This document shows positions 1 to 11,846 of a stretch of 64,000 bases of DNA, one piece after another. This DNA comes from Batrachochytrium dendrobatidis JAM81. Lineage: Eukaryota > Chytridiomycota > Chytridiomycetes > Rhizophydiales. A program made the translations under genes and the position numbers. Positions within the stretch are counted from its first letter, which is position 1; every line of letters begins with the position of its first letter. The stretch covers positions 501,868 through 565,867 of the forward strand of contig NW_006281108.1 in NCBI RefSeq assembly GCF_000203795.2, in the 5' to 3' direction. Under the pieces are notes generated by a model. The model had not been told where the DNA came from and made no database searches. It worked only from the letters and a program-made list of their open reading frames with translations.

Positions 1-770
1 ACAGATCACACCATCAAATTCTCTTCGAAGTTGTGGGATGAATGCCATTGGTGAAGCTGCACCTGCATGACCACCTGCGCCTGCACATACTGCAATCAAA
101 CCATCTACTCCAGCCTGCTTCCACACAATCACTTGGATTAATTCGAGTTTACAGCCGTATTTGTGTAAAACCCAATATTTCGTTGAATATACACCACATG
201 CATTCCATCATCCAACCATCTGTTTCTACTCTAATCAAATTGACAATCACACCTCAAAAAGCTACTAACCTTGATGGCCTTTCTTGCATGAACAATATTC
301 GTCACATCGTGAAATACTACTCCACCATAGTCGTGGACAGCATCTACAACCTCGCTTGCTGCACCAAGAGCTGTAAGAACAAGTGGTACCTTGTGATCAA
401 CGATACACTTCAAATTGCCTTGAAGACGCTTATTGGATTTATGGACGATGAGATTAACGCCAAACGATGCTACAGAATAGGGATGTTTGGATTTGTTTGA
501 GAGGGATGCTCGTATCTCGTGCAGCCAATCGTCAAGGATCTGGTCCGATCTAGCATTGAGCGCTGGGAGTGTGCCCAGGACTCCTATTGAATTGAAAGTT
601 TAATAAAAATATGGACTGCGTAGAATGTGTCGAATCTCTATAAATACGAAACAGTCGAACCAACCTTGTCTGCAGGATTGAATTACTAGCTGAGGACCAG
701 ATACTAGAAACATGGGTGCAACAATAATAGGCAGCCGCAGTTGGCTCAGTATTTTATTTGCTTTTTTCAT
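1..770 (-). CDS. Nitronate monooxygenase (2-nitropropane dioxygenase family), C-terminus beyond window
   Basis: FMN-dependent oxidation of alkyl nitronates is the family role. Three exons on the minus strand (665-770, 270-583, 1-114) keep one frame across two introns (584-664 and 115-269). The protein opens with LRLPIIVAPMFLVSGPQLVI, the TIM-barrel start of the family. It continues through CIVDHKVPLVLTALGAA and a VVFHDVTNIVHARKAIKAG segment to DGLIAVCAGAGGHAG, the phosphate and flavin-binding glycine-rich region with its His. The start ATG at 768-770 precedes the barrel directly. The remaining C-terminal part lies left of the window. Substrate is not predictable from this fragment. The 155-nt second intron carries a sequence resembling the terminal repeat of the local mobile element (152-170). 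Confidence 0.85.
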
Positions 771-956
771 GTTAAAGTCAACTATTCAGATATGCGGTCT
801 ATCAAAATATAGATTTTGGATGAATGCCAAAATCTGATTGTCGAATCAATTATTCTAGTCCGCTGTGATGGATACTTTCAACTTGGAGTAAATAAAAATG
901 TAATTCTTTATTACAACTGCATATCCAGTTGACTTGACCAAAACTACTCACCAGAT

Positions 957-3228
957 TTAGAAATCAAACTCGTCCCTAAACATGGACACATCTGGTGATG
1001 CATCCACCCTATCAGCCATATCAGTCCGATTCATCAAAATAAATGTTCGTCGTAGTGAATCCCATAGCGTCAATGAAATATTGGCTTGGTTTTGATGATT
1101 CGTGCCATGCAAACTCAACGCACCCAAAAGGTGTTCTGCAGCTTCTTGATAGCACCCGATATTAAGACATCCAACACCCAAATTATACCTTGCGCGGACA
1201 AATGTGGGCTTGAGTTCTAATGCCTTGTGATATGCATCAATCGCTTCTTCGGCTATAGATTATGGAAACAATGTGCAAAGACAAGAATTTAGTGCGTCAA
1301 GTATATCACCAGTAAAGCCAAAGTGTACATACATCGTCCAGAATTAGCAAGGGTTGCACCCAGTCTGTTCCAGAGACGGTAATCATCTGGCCGAGCAGAT
1401 AGGGCAGCCGTAAAGCAATCCACAGATTTGGTATAATCATTCATACTGTAAAACAAGAGTCCAAGTCCAATTTGAACTTCGGGATCAACCATTGACTTTT
1501 CTGTACCAACTGCACCCGCTGGGCCTTCATTCGCCGCTGCTAAATACATGGACAAAAGCTTATTATGAAATTCTTGAGTAGGATATACCACATAGGGCTG
1601 TTGATCGGCTGCCAGTGAAGAATTTTTTGCAATCTCGGGGTATTTTGTTGCAAGCCAGCGTTCAAGTGTGACATATGCTTGCAGATCTTGCTTTTCATTC
1701 GTATAACTTACGGCAAGACTCTAAAACAGGCGTAGTTGGGTTATTTCATAGTAATTGATTCCCGTTAGAAAGCTATATTATAGATAGTGTAAAGTTAGTG
1801 CCAGCATGCGTTACTTACAATGAGAGCAGATGCATTTGTCGGATCTTCTTGAACAGCCTTTTGCAAAGCAGCAATAGCAGCCAGTTCCTTTTCATTCTCT
1901 GCCTGAACATTTCCCAAATTCATCCAGGCAAGGGTGTCATTCGAGTCTCGTTGGACAGCAGCTTCAAATGCCAATGCAGCATCAGATAAACTCCCTCGCG
2001 TCTGCACTAATTCCATACCAATCCCACGTGGATCTGGATGGTCCATATACTTGTTGTGTTTTTCAAACACATATGGCACAAGCGGTCCTGATATCGGGTC
2101 TGGATCAATCATCTCACTCAACGAACCTAGCCCGTCTCTATCTGCTTCATTTAAAAGTCTATCTCTACCCAGCATAGATTCAAATTCGGCATTCCAGTCC
2201 TTGGTTGAATTGATGTTGGCGCCATTGCCCGCAATGTCCGTACCATATAGAGAGTTTGAATATTCAGCTGATTTCCAGACATCTTCAAACGTACTCTTCC
2301 ACTCTTGCTCGTCTGTGTCTTTGGATATAGGTTCTTGTTTCAAATGCTTGTGAAATTCATTTTCCCAATCAAGCTGACTCGCTGGATCAAGTACAGAATC
2401 ATCCAGATTGCAGTGTTCTTGACGAATAGAGCTGCGAACTGCATTAAACTGCTCATTCCATTGCTGCTCAAAAGCATCACGCTCAGCCTTTGAGACCTCT
2501 GGATGAAACATGGCATTGTTAGCACTCTCGTTAAATTGAGCAAAATCTGTATTCCAATTTGGATTTTTAAAATGCTGCTGGAGCAAAGGATCTTGAGCAC
2601 AGGCAAAAGCTTGTTCAAATTCGGCGCCATTGAAATAGGATTGAGGATTTTGTAAATGACGCATATGGGCCTCATTAGCAAATTCATCAGCCCAAATATC
2701 TCCAGGTTTGTCAGTATGAGGTACGTTTTTGATCGATTGCTCTAATTCATGGCGGAGATTATGGAATTCAAAGGTGCTGTTGGATCCCTGTGGCATTCCA
2801 AGAAACTCATCCATTGTGCCACCATTTGGTAGTTCCATCCTTCCAGCCTATTAAATATTTGATGGTCACCAGGTTAAAGTCATGCGTATTAGGATATGAA
2901 CCGAATACGTTTGGAATTATTTGATCAGCATCATATTGTCAACTCAACACAACCGAGAGTTTGGTATTATGAAGCACTCGTTGGATCATATAGATTTAAA
3001 CCAAATTAGACCTACTCTGGCGAGCTCATGCCTTGCATCTCTGGACCAGAGTGCTGGCACAGGCATTCGGGATGGCATGGTAGTTAGTCTGTCAGAATGC
3101 AAACCTCCTCCTCGTTCAGAGTTGTGCTTGACAAGATGGGATAATGAGTTTCCTGTATCGCATTCTGCTCCTCCTCCCACCAAAGCTCCTAATAACCCAC
3201 TGGCTCCATCACCTCTGTTTGGATTCAT
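957..3228 (-). CDS. PEX5: Peroxisomal targeting signal 1 receptor PEX5
   Basis: Cycling receptor that binds C-terminal SKL-type signals and docks cargo at the peroxisome membrane. Exons 3016-3228, 1819-2847, 1333-1720 and 957-1252 join in frame to 641 codons. Exon 1 encodes the conserved N-terminus ALVGGGAECDTGNSLSHLVKH. Its Cys (about residue 23) is the monoubiquitination site used for receptor recycling in the family. The middle holds six WxxxF motifs (WADEF, WNTDF, WNEQF, WENEF, WKSTF, WNAEF), the PEX13/PEX14 binding elements. The C-terminal half is TPR repeats, for example AWMNLGNVQAENEKELAAIAALQKAV and RLWNRLGATLANSGRSEEAIDAY. A shorter model starting at 2838 would lose the essential Cys, so the upstream exon is preferred. 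Ends MFRDEFDF. Confidence 0.93.
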
Positions 3229-3724
3229 TGTCGACAATTGAATATGAATGCAAGTTGCAATGAATTTCGTTGGCTGAAAACTGAATTTTGATGTTTGAAC
3301 AAACACATCACAAAGCATTTGCCATCATTCACTAATAGCAACTGTGCGATTGTCTTGTCCGTCCAATCCTGTTCAAGTGTATTCTATCAAGCCAGCATTG
3401 CACTCTTTGTTGCATCAAAACATGACATCTTTCAATATAATATCCTTTATTTCTGCCATCTCAATAGCTAACCAAAATGAGCTGTTTCAATACCCACTCG
3501 AAACTATATTATAATAAAATTGCTTTTGTGCTATCATCGATCTTTGATTCAAGATTGAATAAAATCATGTTGGTATATCACAATCGCATGTATCTAGCAT
3601 CCTGAGGATGGGCTTGAATGCAGTTGAACATTCGGCTATTATTCTTATTTACACACCATCTTGAAGTTGCTTCTTTACGACCTCGGCATTCGTTTATCTG
3701 AATAATATTGCTTTATCTGCCCCA
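3229..3724. promoter_or_regulatory. Divergent intergenic region between PEX5 and rhodanese gene
   Basis: About 500 bp between divergent starts. I see no open frame with family character, no RNA gene and no terminal-repeat element. It presumably holds both promoters. Confidence 0.4.
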
Positions 3725-4258
3725 ATGTCTTCAAACATTTGTAGTCCAGCATCTACTGTCGACAAGTCATTCATCAAAGATACGATTATATCTGAAACGC
3801 CACAGGTCTGTCCAAATTTAATGATTATATTGTGTAGTAGAGCCATGATATTAATTTTATAGTTCAAACATCTATGCACGTATACAACCATATTAGACAC
3901 TTTTGATTGATGTTCGTGAACCAAGCGAAACCAGCGCTGGTATGATTCCCACTGCCCACAATATTCCGGTTGGGTCCCTCCAATCAGCACTTGCTTTAAA
4001 TTCTGAAGAGTTCCGCAAGCAATACCATTTTGACAAGCCAGATTGCAACAAGAACATAACAGTCTACTGTCGTTCTGGAGTTCGTAGTGCAAAAGCTGCT
4101 CAATGTTTTATGGAAAATGGGTATACTAGGTAAAATATGCCAATCACTATTTTTATATCAATTGTCAATGTTTCTCACCCAAAATCTCCTTTTTATTGTC
4201 CTTGATCATCAATAGCATTTTGAACTATTCTGGTGGTTGGAATGACTGGTCAAGCTAA
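3725..4258 (+). CDS. Single-domain rhodanese (thiosulfate sulfurtransferase-like)
   Basis: Sulfur transfer from thiosulfate or persulfide to a thiol acceptor, by family. Exons 3725-3805, 3897-4129 and 4216-4258 give 118 residues. Visible landmarks are LLIDVREPSE (strand and loop of the rhodanese fold), GMIPTAHNIPVGSL, and the active-site loop YCRSGVRSAKAAQ with the persulfide Cys near residue 85. The end is YSGGWNDWSS, a usual close for single-domain members. An in-frame stop lies upstream of the chosen ATG with no other ATG between. No mitochondrial presequence is obvious in the 27-residue leader. The exact substrate is unknown. Confidence 0.88.
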
Positions 4259-4454
4259 TCTCATTTGATATCTCTTAAAGTACACCACTTTGATTTTCAA
4301 GACAAATGAACACTTGATCAGTATTGCAATACTCTTTCAACAATCAAGATATCTATATTCACTGACTCATTATACAAGGTTTTGAGAGTTGTATCAGACA
4401 CCACGCTATTTGGTAGTCTGGGTACAGAAATATTTATTTTATTTCCAATTATAG

Positions 4455-7400
4455 TTACATTACTAGGCACGCTTTAGATTTTTTAGTCTTGGAAGCGTGA
4501 CTGGCGTCTATCCTGCCCGTTTCTATACCTCCTACTCTCGGAACTCCCCCAGATCCACCCAAACCAACATTTCCTGATACTCCATTTACTCCTGGTTCCC
4601 CTCCATTTCCTGCACTTCCGCTATTGGAAGAGTCTCCGTTGTTGGGTGCCTGAAGCTGTGACGGTGCTCCTGTAACCAATCTCTGCATAAACAGCGAGCC
4701 ATTGTCGTTGATTTTATTCTCTTTAGGTAATATGGCGGTCGCCATATCATTTTTTGATGAATCTGGACTAGTCAAAACCATACCAATCAGGCGATACGTC
4801 ATAAACGATCCTATGTATATTCAACAAGGTATAAATCCAAAGTCAGTACATGGTGCAAATGTGCTTATAAAACACACCCGTGACGTTCAACAGCTTGTTA
4901 AGCATACCTTGACCACGAACCAGTATGGTGGAGGCTTGTTCATATGTACATTTCTCCTTGGTTTGATGATAGAATATGTCTGATACCAGTGTAGAGTTTG
5001 TGCTTCTTTCCAGTCGATACGCAAAGTGAACCATATTTGTCCACATGTCTTTTAAAGTTTGTGTTTCGGTTGCTATCTCAACAGGCAAAAAATCGCAATG
5101 AATACCAACACGGGCTCTAATGTTTCTTTGCGTCTTGCGATTATAGATATCGAGGGTAAAAAAAAGCTCATGTGCCATTGCAGCCACGGTTTCCGGTGTA
5201 CCTGTATCGGGTCCAATATTTGCCAATAAAATATACATATTACCGCATCGCTTTGCTCGTTTTAAGGAAAAGCGATCAGATAGCACATCAACCATTTGTG
5301 AAAAATCTGACATGATCTCGACACTTTCTGTCGGTGTGAGTTGAGCAAGTGCGCGATTTTCTCCAGCAAGCTTCAAAGTCGATAAGCTGGGCACGCTGGA
5401 AGATGGATCTTTTTCTTTATTGGCACCAGAACCCATGACAGATTCCATATCATTTAAATGCGCAAGAGCCTGTGCCTGTGCCTGACCTTTTGGCCCTTTA
5501 CTCGCTACAGGTTCAGTGAGTGGTAGACATTGCGCCAACAGTCCACTTCCATACGTTGTAGCTGGTAAACTATCTGTATCGTCAAACAAGGATACAAATC
5601 CTTTGGCAGGTGGGAACATGGGTTCAAGAATCATGATGATGGGAGCAAGTCCGTGAGTCTGTCCAAAAGGAGCCGAGTGCTTCTTCAATGCAGATGCTAA
5701 CCCCTTAGAGTGTGCATGTGCCTGAGAAAATGCTTCAACCAAATCTACTGTTTCTAAAAACGCCGAAAATACTGCTGCTCCTGATGTAACAAACGACAAT
5801 TCCTATATTTATAGTAGTCAAATCAAACGACAGTTAATTGATTTAATCTAGTTGCTACAAAAGATATGAATTGATCGTATGTTTTACAAATATACGATCA
5901 ATTTCCAGTGTATTGAAGATACCTGAGCCGACAAATACCGATAGTTTCCTTCAAAAAACGCAGCTAATACACCGGTTGGCCGATTTGCACTCCATAAAAG
6001 CTCACTTGCACAACGCACAATATTTTTGTTGAGATAGTTGTCCACATCTTTAGTTATAGGCCCTGTTGCAAGTGAGTCTAAATGCAACGGTGCATTCAAA
6101 GGCTCTTTTTTAAGTGTCATCATTGCCAGTTCCTGAAAAATTTCGCCCTCAATAGTCAACGAAGAGGTTGCGTTTGGAGAAGTAGAATAAGCCTGTAAAA
6201 CAGATTTTGTTACATTCCCATCCAACACAAATCTTAGCAAGAGTACGCTTGATGCTCGTAGTGCTTCTCTAATAATCCCCAATGCCTTTTCAACAGATCC
6301 AGACGCAATTGGACGTTCAATGTTGCGTGACTTTTCTACCATTTTGGCAATTCGAATATGTGCCTTGAGCATAGTTTCACGAAACTCCAGCTCTCGCTTT
6401 TGAGATATTGTCTCAATTTCTCCTGTTGCCCAAAATGCCATTTCATGTAGGATATTCATGTCCATCACACTAAATTGCGCTCGTGGAGATCCGCGAATGC
6501 TCAATGCACCGATGCGTTTACGATTTCCTGTTGTTAATGGAACACCAGCATAAAACTCTAGTCCTGGTTTTGCACGCATATGAACACATCGCGGATCAAC
6601 GCGAGAATCTAAAATGGTGATGCCACGACCAGTGTCATCCTGCACAACCCACGAACAAAATGATTCATATCGAGGCTCTTCCTTGATTTGCATTGGGTTA
6701 TTTGACCAGAATGTTGATTTCCAAATCACTTTATCTATATCAACAATACTAATAACACAGCATGTACCACCAAGTAACCTTGCAGTCATTTGGGTGATCT
6801 TGTTGAGTCGAGGTTGGTCAGTAAAATCGCCAATTCCTAGTGAATGAATGATGGAAAGTCGTTCTTTTTCTTCGGATTGTGAACCAAACCCAATGTTTAT
6901 ATTTGGGTTTGCATTTATCCCTGATAGACCAGTTGAATAAGTTGGTTTTCCTTCAGCGGGAAATACTGGCAATGAATCCGTTGTCAAAACATTTGTTAGA
7001 CTGGGAATAAAACTGGGTGGTTTTTTTTCAATAGCCTCCGAGGTTCCGCTTATTTTTGTAGCAGACTCTGATGTCGAGGTCCATACTACAGAATTTGAAG
7101 TTCCTTGCGTAATAACTACGGGCTTGATTGTATCTGGAATAGCATTAGTTTGTGGATGAAGTGTTGGTGGCTGCTGAAGTATAACTGCAGTTCCTGTCTG
7201 AATTGCCGGAAATTGCTGGCGATTTGGATTTGAAGATGAGGTTGGAAACTGTATTTGATTCTGTTCTGAATTTTTTTGAAAAGATTGAACAGTATTTTTT
7301 GGATCTGGTTGGATTAGAGGTAATGCACAACCCAATTCATCTGCTGGCTTGAATGCCTCGCCAATTGTAACCGATCGCTTTTGCTTACGAGCAGACTTTT

Positions 7401-8955
7401 TTGCTTGAGACGGAGCCTCTAGTTGTTGCTGTTTCATGCGCTTCATTTGCTCTTGTTTTTGTAATTCTTGTAAATCCATCTGTTCGTATTGATGCATATC
7501 TGATTGGCCGGTTCTTTGATAACACACACTAGGATCCAAATAACGGTATCCGCGATTATCCGTAAAGCCAATATCGGGATACTGTATTGGAACAATTCCA
7601 CCAAATGGATAGTTTCCCACAGGACTCTCTACAAAGTTTGAATGCATTTTTGTACCGGAATTCGGAAATAGTTGCGGATGATACTCTAAAGAGAAATTTC
7701 CTTTGCTTGGCAAATCCACAGACTCTGGATTCCTTGATGTGTGTGAATATGCATTTTGCAGGTTCCACCCATTAAATTGGTTAGGATACATCATCTGGTT
7801 AGAATACATTTGGTTTGACTGATCCCACATATTACGCGATGGATATTGGTTATCGCGTCCATATATATTTGGCATGGCAAACGATGGTTGTTGTACTGCT
7901 GGAGCCTGTTTTAGTTGTTGCCAAGTATTTGATGGTGATTGAAAGTATTGCTGCGCCTGTTCTTGCATTTGCCGTTTTTGTGGTGGCCGATACCTTTCAG
8001 GACTGATAGCTTCTTGTTGGTTGGTATTGGAATAACCCTCATGATCATGCTTTGTTTCAAGCACTGCACCTTTTGATTGGTGGATCAAATCATCCAGTTT
8101 TGGTGCATATGCTCCCACATCCGATTGTCCTCGCTTACGTCGAACACGAATACTCTCTTCGTGGCGATGGTCAAATGAGCCAGCTGGAGAATGAGGTGCT
8201 GGAGTAGAAGATAAATGACTAGTGTTTGACGACTGTTGAATATCATTATGACTTTGTATGGAGACTGGAGAATGGACATCTTTTGAGAACTTTGGTTTTA
8301 AATGATTTGGAGATATTGGGTCACAAGAATTTGGTGCCAGTGTATTTGACAATCCCGGTATTGACATTGCAACATTATGAAAGTCAGTCAACCTTTGCTC
8401 CTGATGTTCTATTGACCCTTCATTTCTTGTATTGTCATCACTAGACTGCTTCCGTCTCTCTGGGATGGAGACTGTACCTTCAGACGGTATGCTTTGGTGT
8501 TGGAGCGACGCGTGAAGATGCTTGAATGGATGTCCTTGCGAGACTGGTATATAATGGTTCTCTTGTAAAGGTAATGAGCGAAATTGACTAGCTGGTGTGT
8601 ACTGCTCACTTTTGTCAGAGTGTGCTTTATCGTTGCTGCCGTGTTCCGTTTCTGTGCCAAGACCTGCAGCATGGCTAGGTGGTAGTGGGTTGGCTATAGA
8701 CCCTGCATTAAATTCATTTAAAGTAGATGTAGCTCCTATATCCAATGTTCCTGACAGATATATTGGATTGGTTTTTCTTGGATAGGTAGCATCATCTTGT
8801 CCAGCTTTGAGGTTTGCATTATTGGAAGGTGATTTTAAGTGTAGATTCATAAGTTGTGTTTGTATACTAGCTTGATGTATTGCTGCCTCGTCAGTAGAAT
8901 TCAAAGCCATTTGGATATTCATACCTTCACCCTCATGAATATACTGCATGGACAT
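4455..8955 (-). CDS. Tandem-GAF protein with degenerate class III nucleotidyl cyclase domain and CaaX tail
   Basis: Exons 5923-8955, 4878-5802 and 4455-4810 join to 1437 residues. Residues 1 to about 690 are low-complexity and Gln/Ser/Asn-rich. A GAF domain covers about 698-860 (SIIHSLGIGDFTDQPRLNKI; later FYAGVPLTTGNRKRIGALSI). A second GAF-like domain covers about 878-1030 and ends TGVLAAFFEGNYRYLSAQE. A class III cyclase-like fold follows at about 1150-1320: LFDDTDS, then TPTESVEIMSDFSQMVDVL, KRCGNMYI, RARVGIHCD and DMWTNMVHFAYRLE. The usual second metal Asp (TIGD) reads CGN, and the transition-state Asn (TVN) reads MVH, so catalysis is doubtful. The Arg and the Asp before W remain. The protein ends KTKKSKACLVM, a polybasic stretch plus CaaX box typical of farnesylation, so membrane attachment is inferred. 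The last splice donor (4877) is chosen by frame. Confidence 0.75.
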
Positions 8956-9148
8956 GACTAAAGATTGTTTAAAATCAAAAACTAAAAACTAGCTTAGGAA
9001 AGCTTGCTGGCCGGCTCTTGGATAGACCGCGTGTTGATACGAATCTGCTCGACTCGAGATTCTATCCAAAAAGCCCAAGCTTCACATTACTATACAATTG
9101 CATGTGCCAGAGTGTAAAATAAATCAGTTTATTCCGAGTATATGGTAC

Positions 9149-11487
9149 TCACGCAACTGCTTGTTTTTCTACTTCAGGGTATAGTATCTTGGGTTCTAAT
9201 AGATAGATTCACTCAAATCAACAACTGTAAAGATGACTTTGGGGTATTTTAACTCGACAAATTAACGTACCCACAGTGCTTTGGACCCCAGGAATGTCAT
9301 AAGAGATTGTGACTCGCTTTGCAGAGGCTCGCTTTTTGTTTACTTCCTCCATTCGAGACAGTACAACCTGTTGGAAGCGCTCCGATATAGCAGGAAAACC
9401 CTTCATTACCTCTTCGAGATTTTTTCGTGTCAATACCATGCATATACAGTTTTCAATAGCTCTGACTGATGCTGTTCGAGGAATATCAAACAACACTCCA
9501 AGTTCACCTAGATACAATTCATCAACAAATCGTGTCAAGTGTCTAAAAGTTATTGTCACTGCTTATTCAGTTCTTAATGCATACCAAAAAATGATCCGCA
9601 GTTAATTACGCTGTATTGCACTTTGCCATTAGCAGAAACCACCTCGACTTTTCCTTTACTTAAAAAGTACATTTGCTGCCCAATGTCATGCTTGTAAATG
9701 ATATACTCACCAGCGATAAAAACTGCCGGACGCATCCGTTGCTTGAGTCTGCGCTCCATTTCGGGGAGCTCACTTTCCAGTTGTGCCGTTGTAAAGTGCA
9801 TTCCAGCATCAGAAATATTTAATGGTGTACTGGTTTTTTGGCTTGATTGTCCAAGATCTGGATGTGCTTTTAAAAACGAGTATATAAAATCATCGCCAAA
9901 CCCAGGCACTTGGCTCGATGGGTTAGGTGTAATATTTGCCAAATCAAGCCATTCTCGCCTAACATCAGCCGAGTTTGATTTTTCAGTCTGACCACCATGA
10001 TCGACAATCAAATTTGGATTGCATCCAGCCTGTAATGGTATTGAAGTGGACATGCTGTTTTTAAGAATTCCACGGATATGAGGTGCTGAATCTGTAGATG
10101 GTAATGTGATTGATTCAGCTACTGAAGAATTACTTTTAATGCTGACCGTATCTTCAGATCGTAAACTGTTGACTGAAGTCTTATTAATGGGTCCGGACCC
10201 TACATTTAGTTTGTTTTGGGAGTTGGATGTGGTTTGGAGTATATTCATGTATGCCAACTTGTGCCTATTGATTGGCTTTGAAGTAATCAAGGGATATGAG
10301 CTTAAAAGGTTTTCCTTGTATTTCTCGAAACAGCTGATTTCTGCTAAAGGTACTTTATCAGTTTTTCTCGCAAGTACCGATGATGATTTAGAAGGTTGGA
10401 TGGGGCGTGGTTTAGGCTGTAGTAGCGCTGATGAGTTGTGTGAATAGTCTATAGCAACTGAACGACGCAGGTTTGAAATGGACGGTCTTCTAGATGACAA
10501 ACTCATTGACCCTGATGTATCCAGCACATCTGAAAAGTGACTCAGCGAGTCAATCACTCCAAATGCTTCCAAAGTAGATAGCTTATCGTCTTGCGGAAAA
10601 GCCGAAAGAAGACTACTAAGTAGATTGGAGCTGTCTGTCAATGAACAACAAGTGGAATGTCGAGGGTTTTGAGGGCAGTCATGTAGTGATACGTAATTGG
10701 CTTGATTCATGGCCATTAATGGATCGTATCCTCGCTCTACCTCTTTCGCCAACGCATCGCTAGTAAATGCTTCAATGGTGTTTCGAAGATCGTTGCGACT
10801 ATATGAATCATCTAGCCCATCGCCTATTTCCAATAATAGTGAGTCGGCATTGAATCTATGCGACATACTATGTAGAACCTGTTCTTTTGATGCGACTGAA
10901 GTACTTGCTTGTGGAAATGTGCTAGAGGCAAACGATCTCAATGGTAAACTTGCACGTCCATTGGCTTGTGTTGGATTAGATGTGGTGGCGGAAGATTTTT
11001 CATCTGAAGCCTGTTGAGCATTAGAAGGCCATTGTTGGACACAAGCATCAGAGTTACTTGGAAGCAGTCGCTTTTGATTCGAGTTACTCTCCTGGTATTT
11101 GCTGAGCCAAATGGCATGCCCAATAGCAATCGGAGTTTTTATTCTGCTCGAATTTGAAACATGATCATTTATGTTGGTTGTTTTTTCAGTGGTTGAGCAT
11201 GTTTTCATGACCAGCGAGTCCAAACTACTTATGTCTGAAGTTGCCAAAGTGTTTCTGCGATTCCGATTTAAAGTGGAAATTCCACAACAGTCTCCAAAAA
11301 CCACCGACAGAATAGACTTTTTTTTAGATATCGGAGATTGTGCAAATTGAGTAGAGTTTTGCATGGCAATATGGATGTATTTTTTGCTCGTTTGGATTGA
11401 TTGCGATATCGTTGTAGTATAATCATTTTGGCGAGTTTTATTGCCTTTCAGTCCAGTCGCGTTGGTCATCATTACAGCTAGCGACAA
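9149..11487 (-). CDS. Cyclic nucleotide-binding domain protein
   Basis: Exons 9585-11487, 9271-9507 and 9149-9168 give 719 residues. The first 560 or so are Ser/Asn-rich and disordered with no domain that I recognise. One cyclic nucleotide-binding domain lies at about 565-700: VFIAGEYIIYKHDIGQQMYFLSKGKVEVVSANGK, then GSFFGELGVLFDIPRTASV. The phosphate-binding cassette keeps the Glu of FGE and the Arg of PRTA, so it should be able to bind cAMP or cGMP. No kinase, GEF or channel domain is present, and it lacks the dimerisation/docking start of PKA regulatory subunits. It lies 190 bp upstream of the GAF/cyclase-like gene on the same strand. The first intron was set so that the cassette reads FFGELG. 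Confidence 0.8.
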
Positions 11488-11846
11488 TGGGAATGATTGC
11501 TAACAATTTCATATTTATCTCTCCATTCTCATGTCCTTTTCGCTAGTTGTAAAAGCAGAGTGTGTGGATTCAATGCATTGTCTTGTTGCCGAATCTAATC
11601 TGAATTATATCGGCTATTATCATGAAAAATAAAGATACTTTTGACAGCATCAAGTTGGACAATCCACTTCATTTGAACATATATGATTGAAGGTAGACCA
11701 GAATTCCTAATCCGATGAATATAGTGGGAATGATGCCAAGTAGCACAAGAGTGTAAAGTGCTAAACTGCTTCAAGGTTTGTGGAGATTTAGAATCTACAA
11801 TCAATAAAGACTTGAGAATTGCAGCAGCTATTGTGTTCATATTGCA
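11488..11846. promoter_or_regulatory. Divergent intergenic region, CNB gene and glucoamylase
   Basis: 359 bp between divergent starts. No gene, repeat or clear motif is recognised beyond AT-rich sequence. Promoters for both genes are inferred. Confidence 0.35.

Noticed and set aside
42..500. 152-codon plus-strand open frame at the window start
   Set aside because: It covers conserved nitronate monooxygenase exons and an intron on the opposite strand.
9508..9584. A 26-nt intron in the CNB gene using the first downstream AG
   Set aside because: Too short for spliceosomal introns here. A 77-nt intron restores FFGELG and is preferred.
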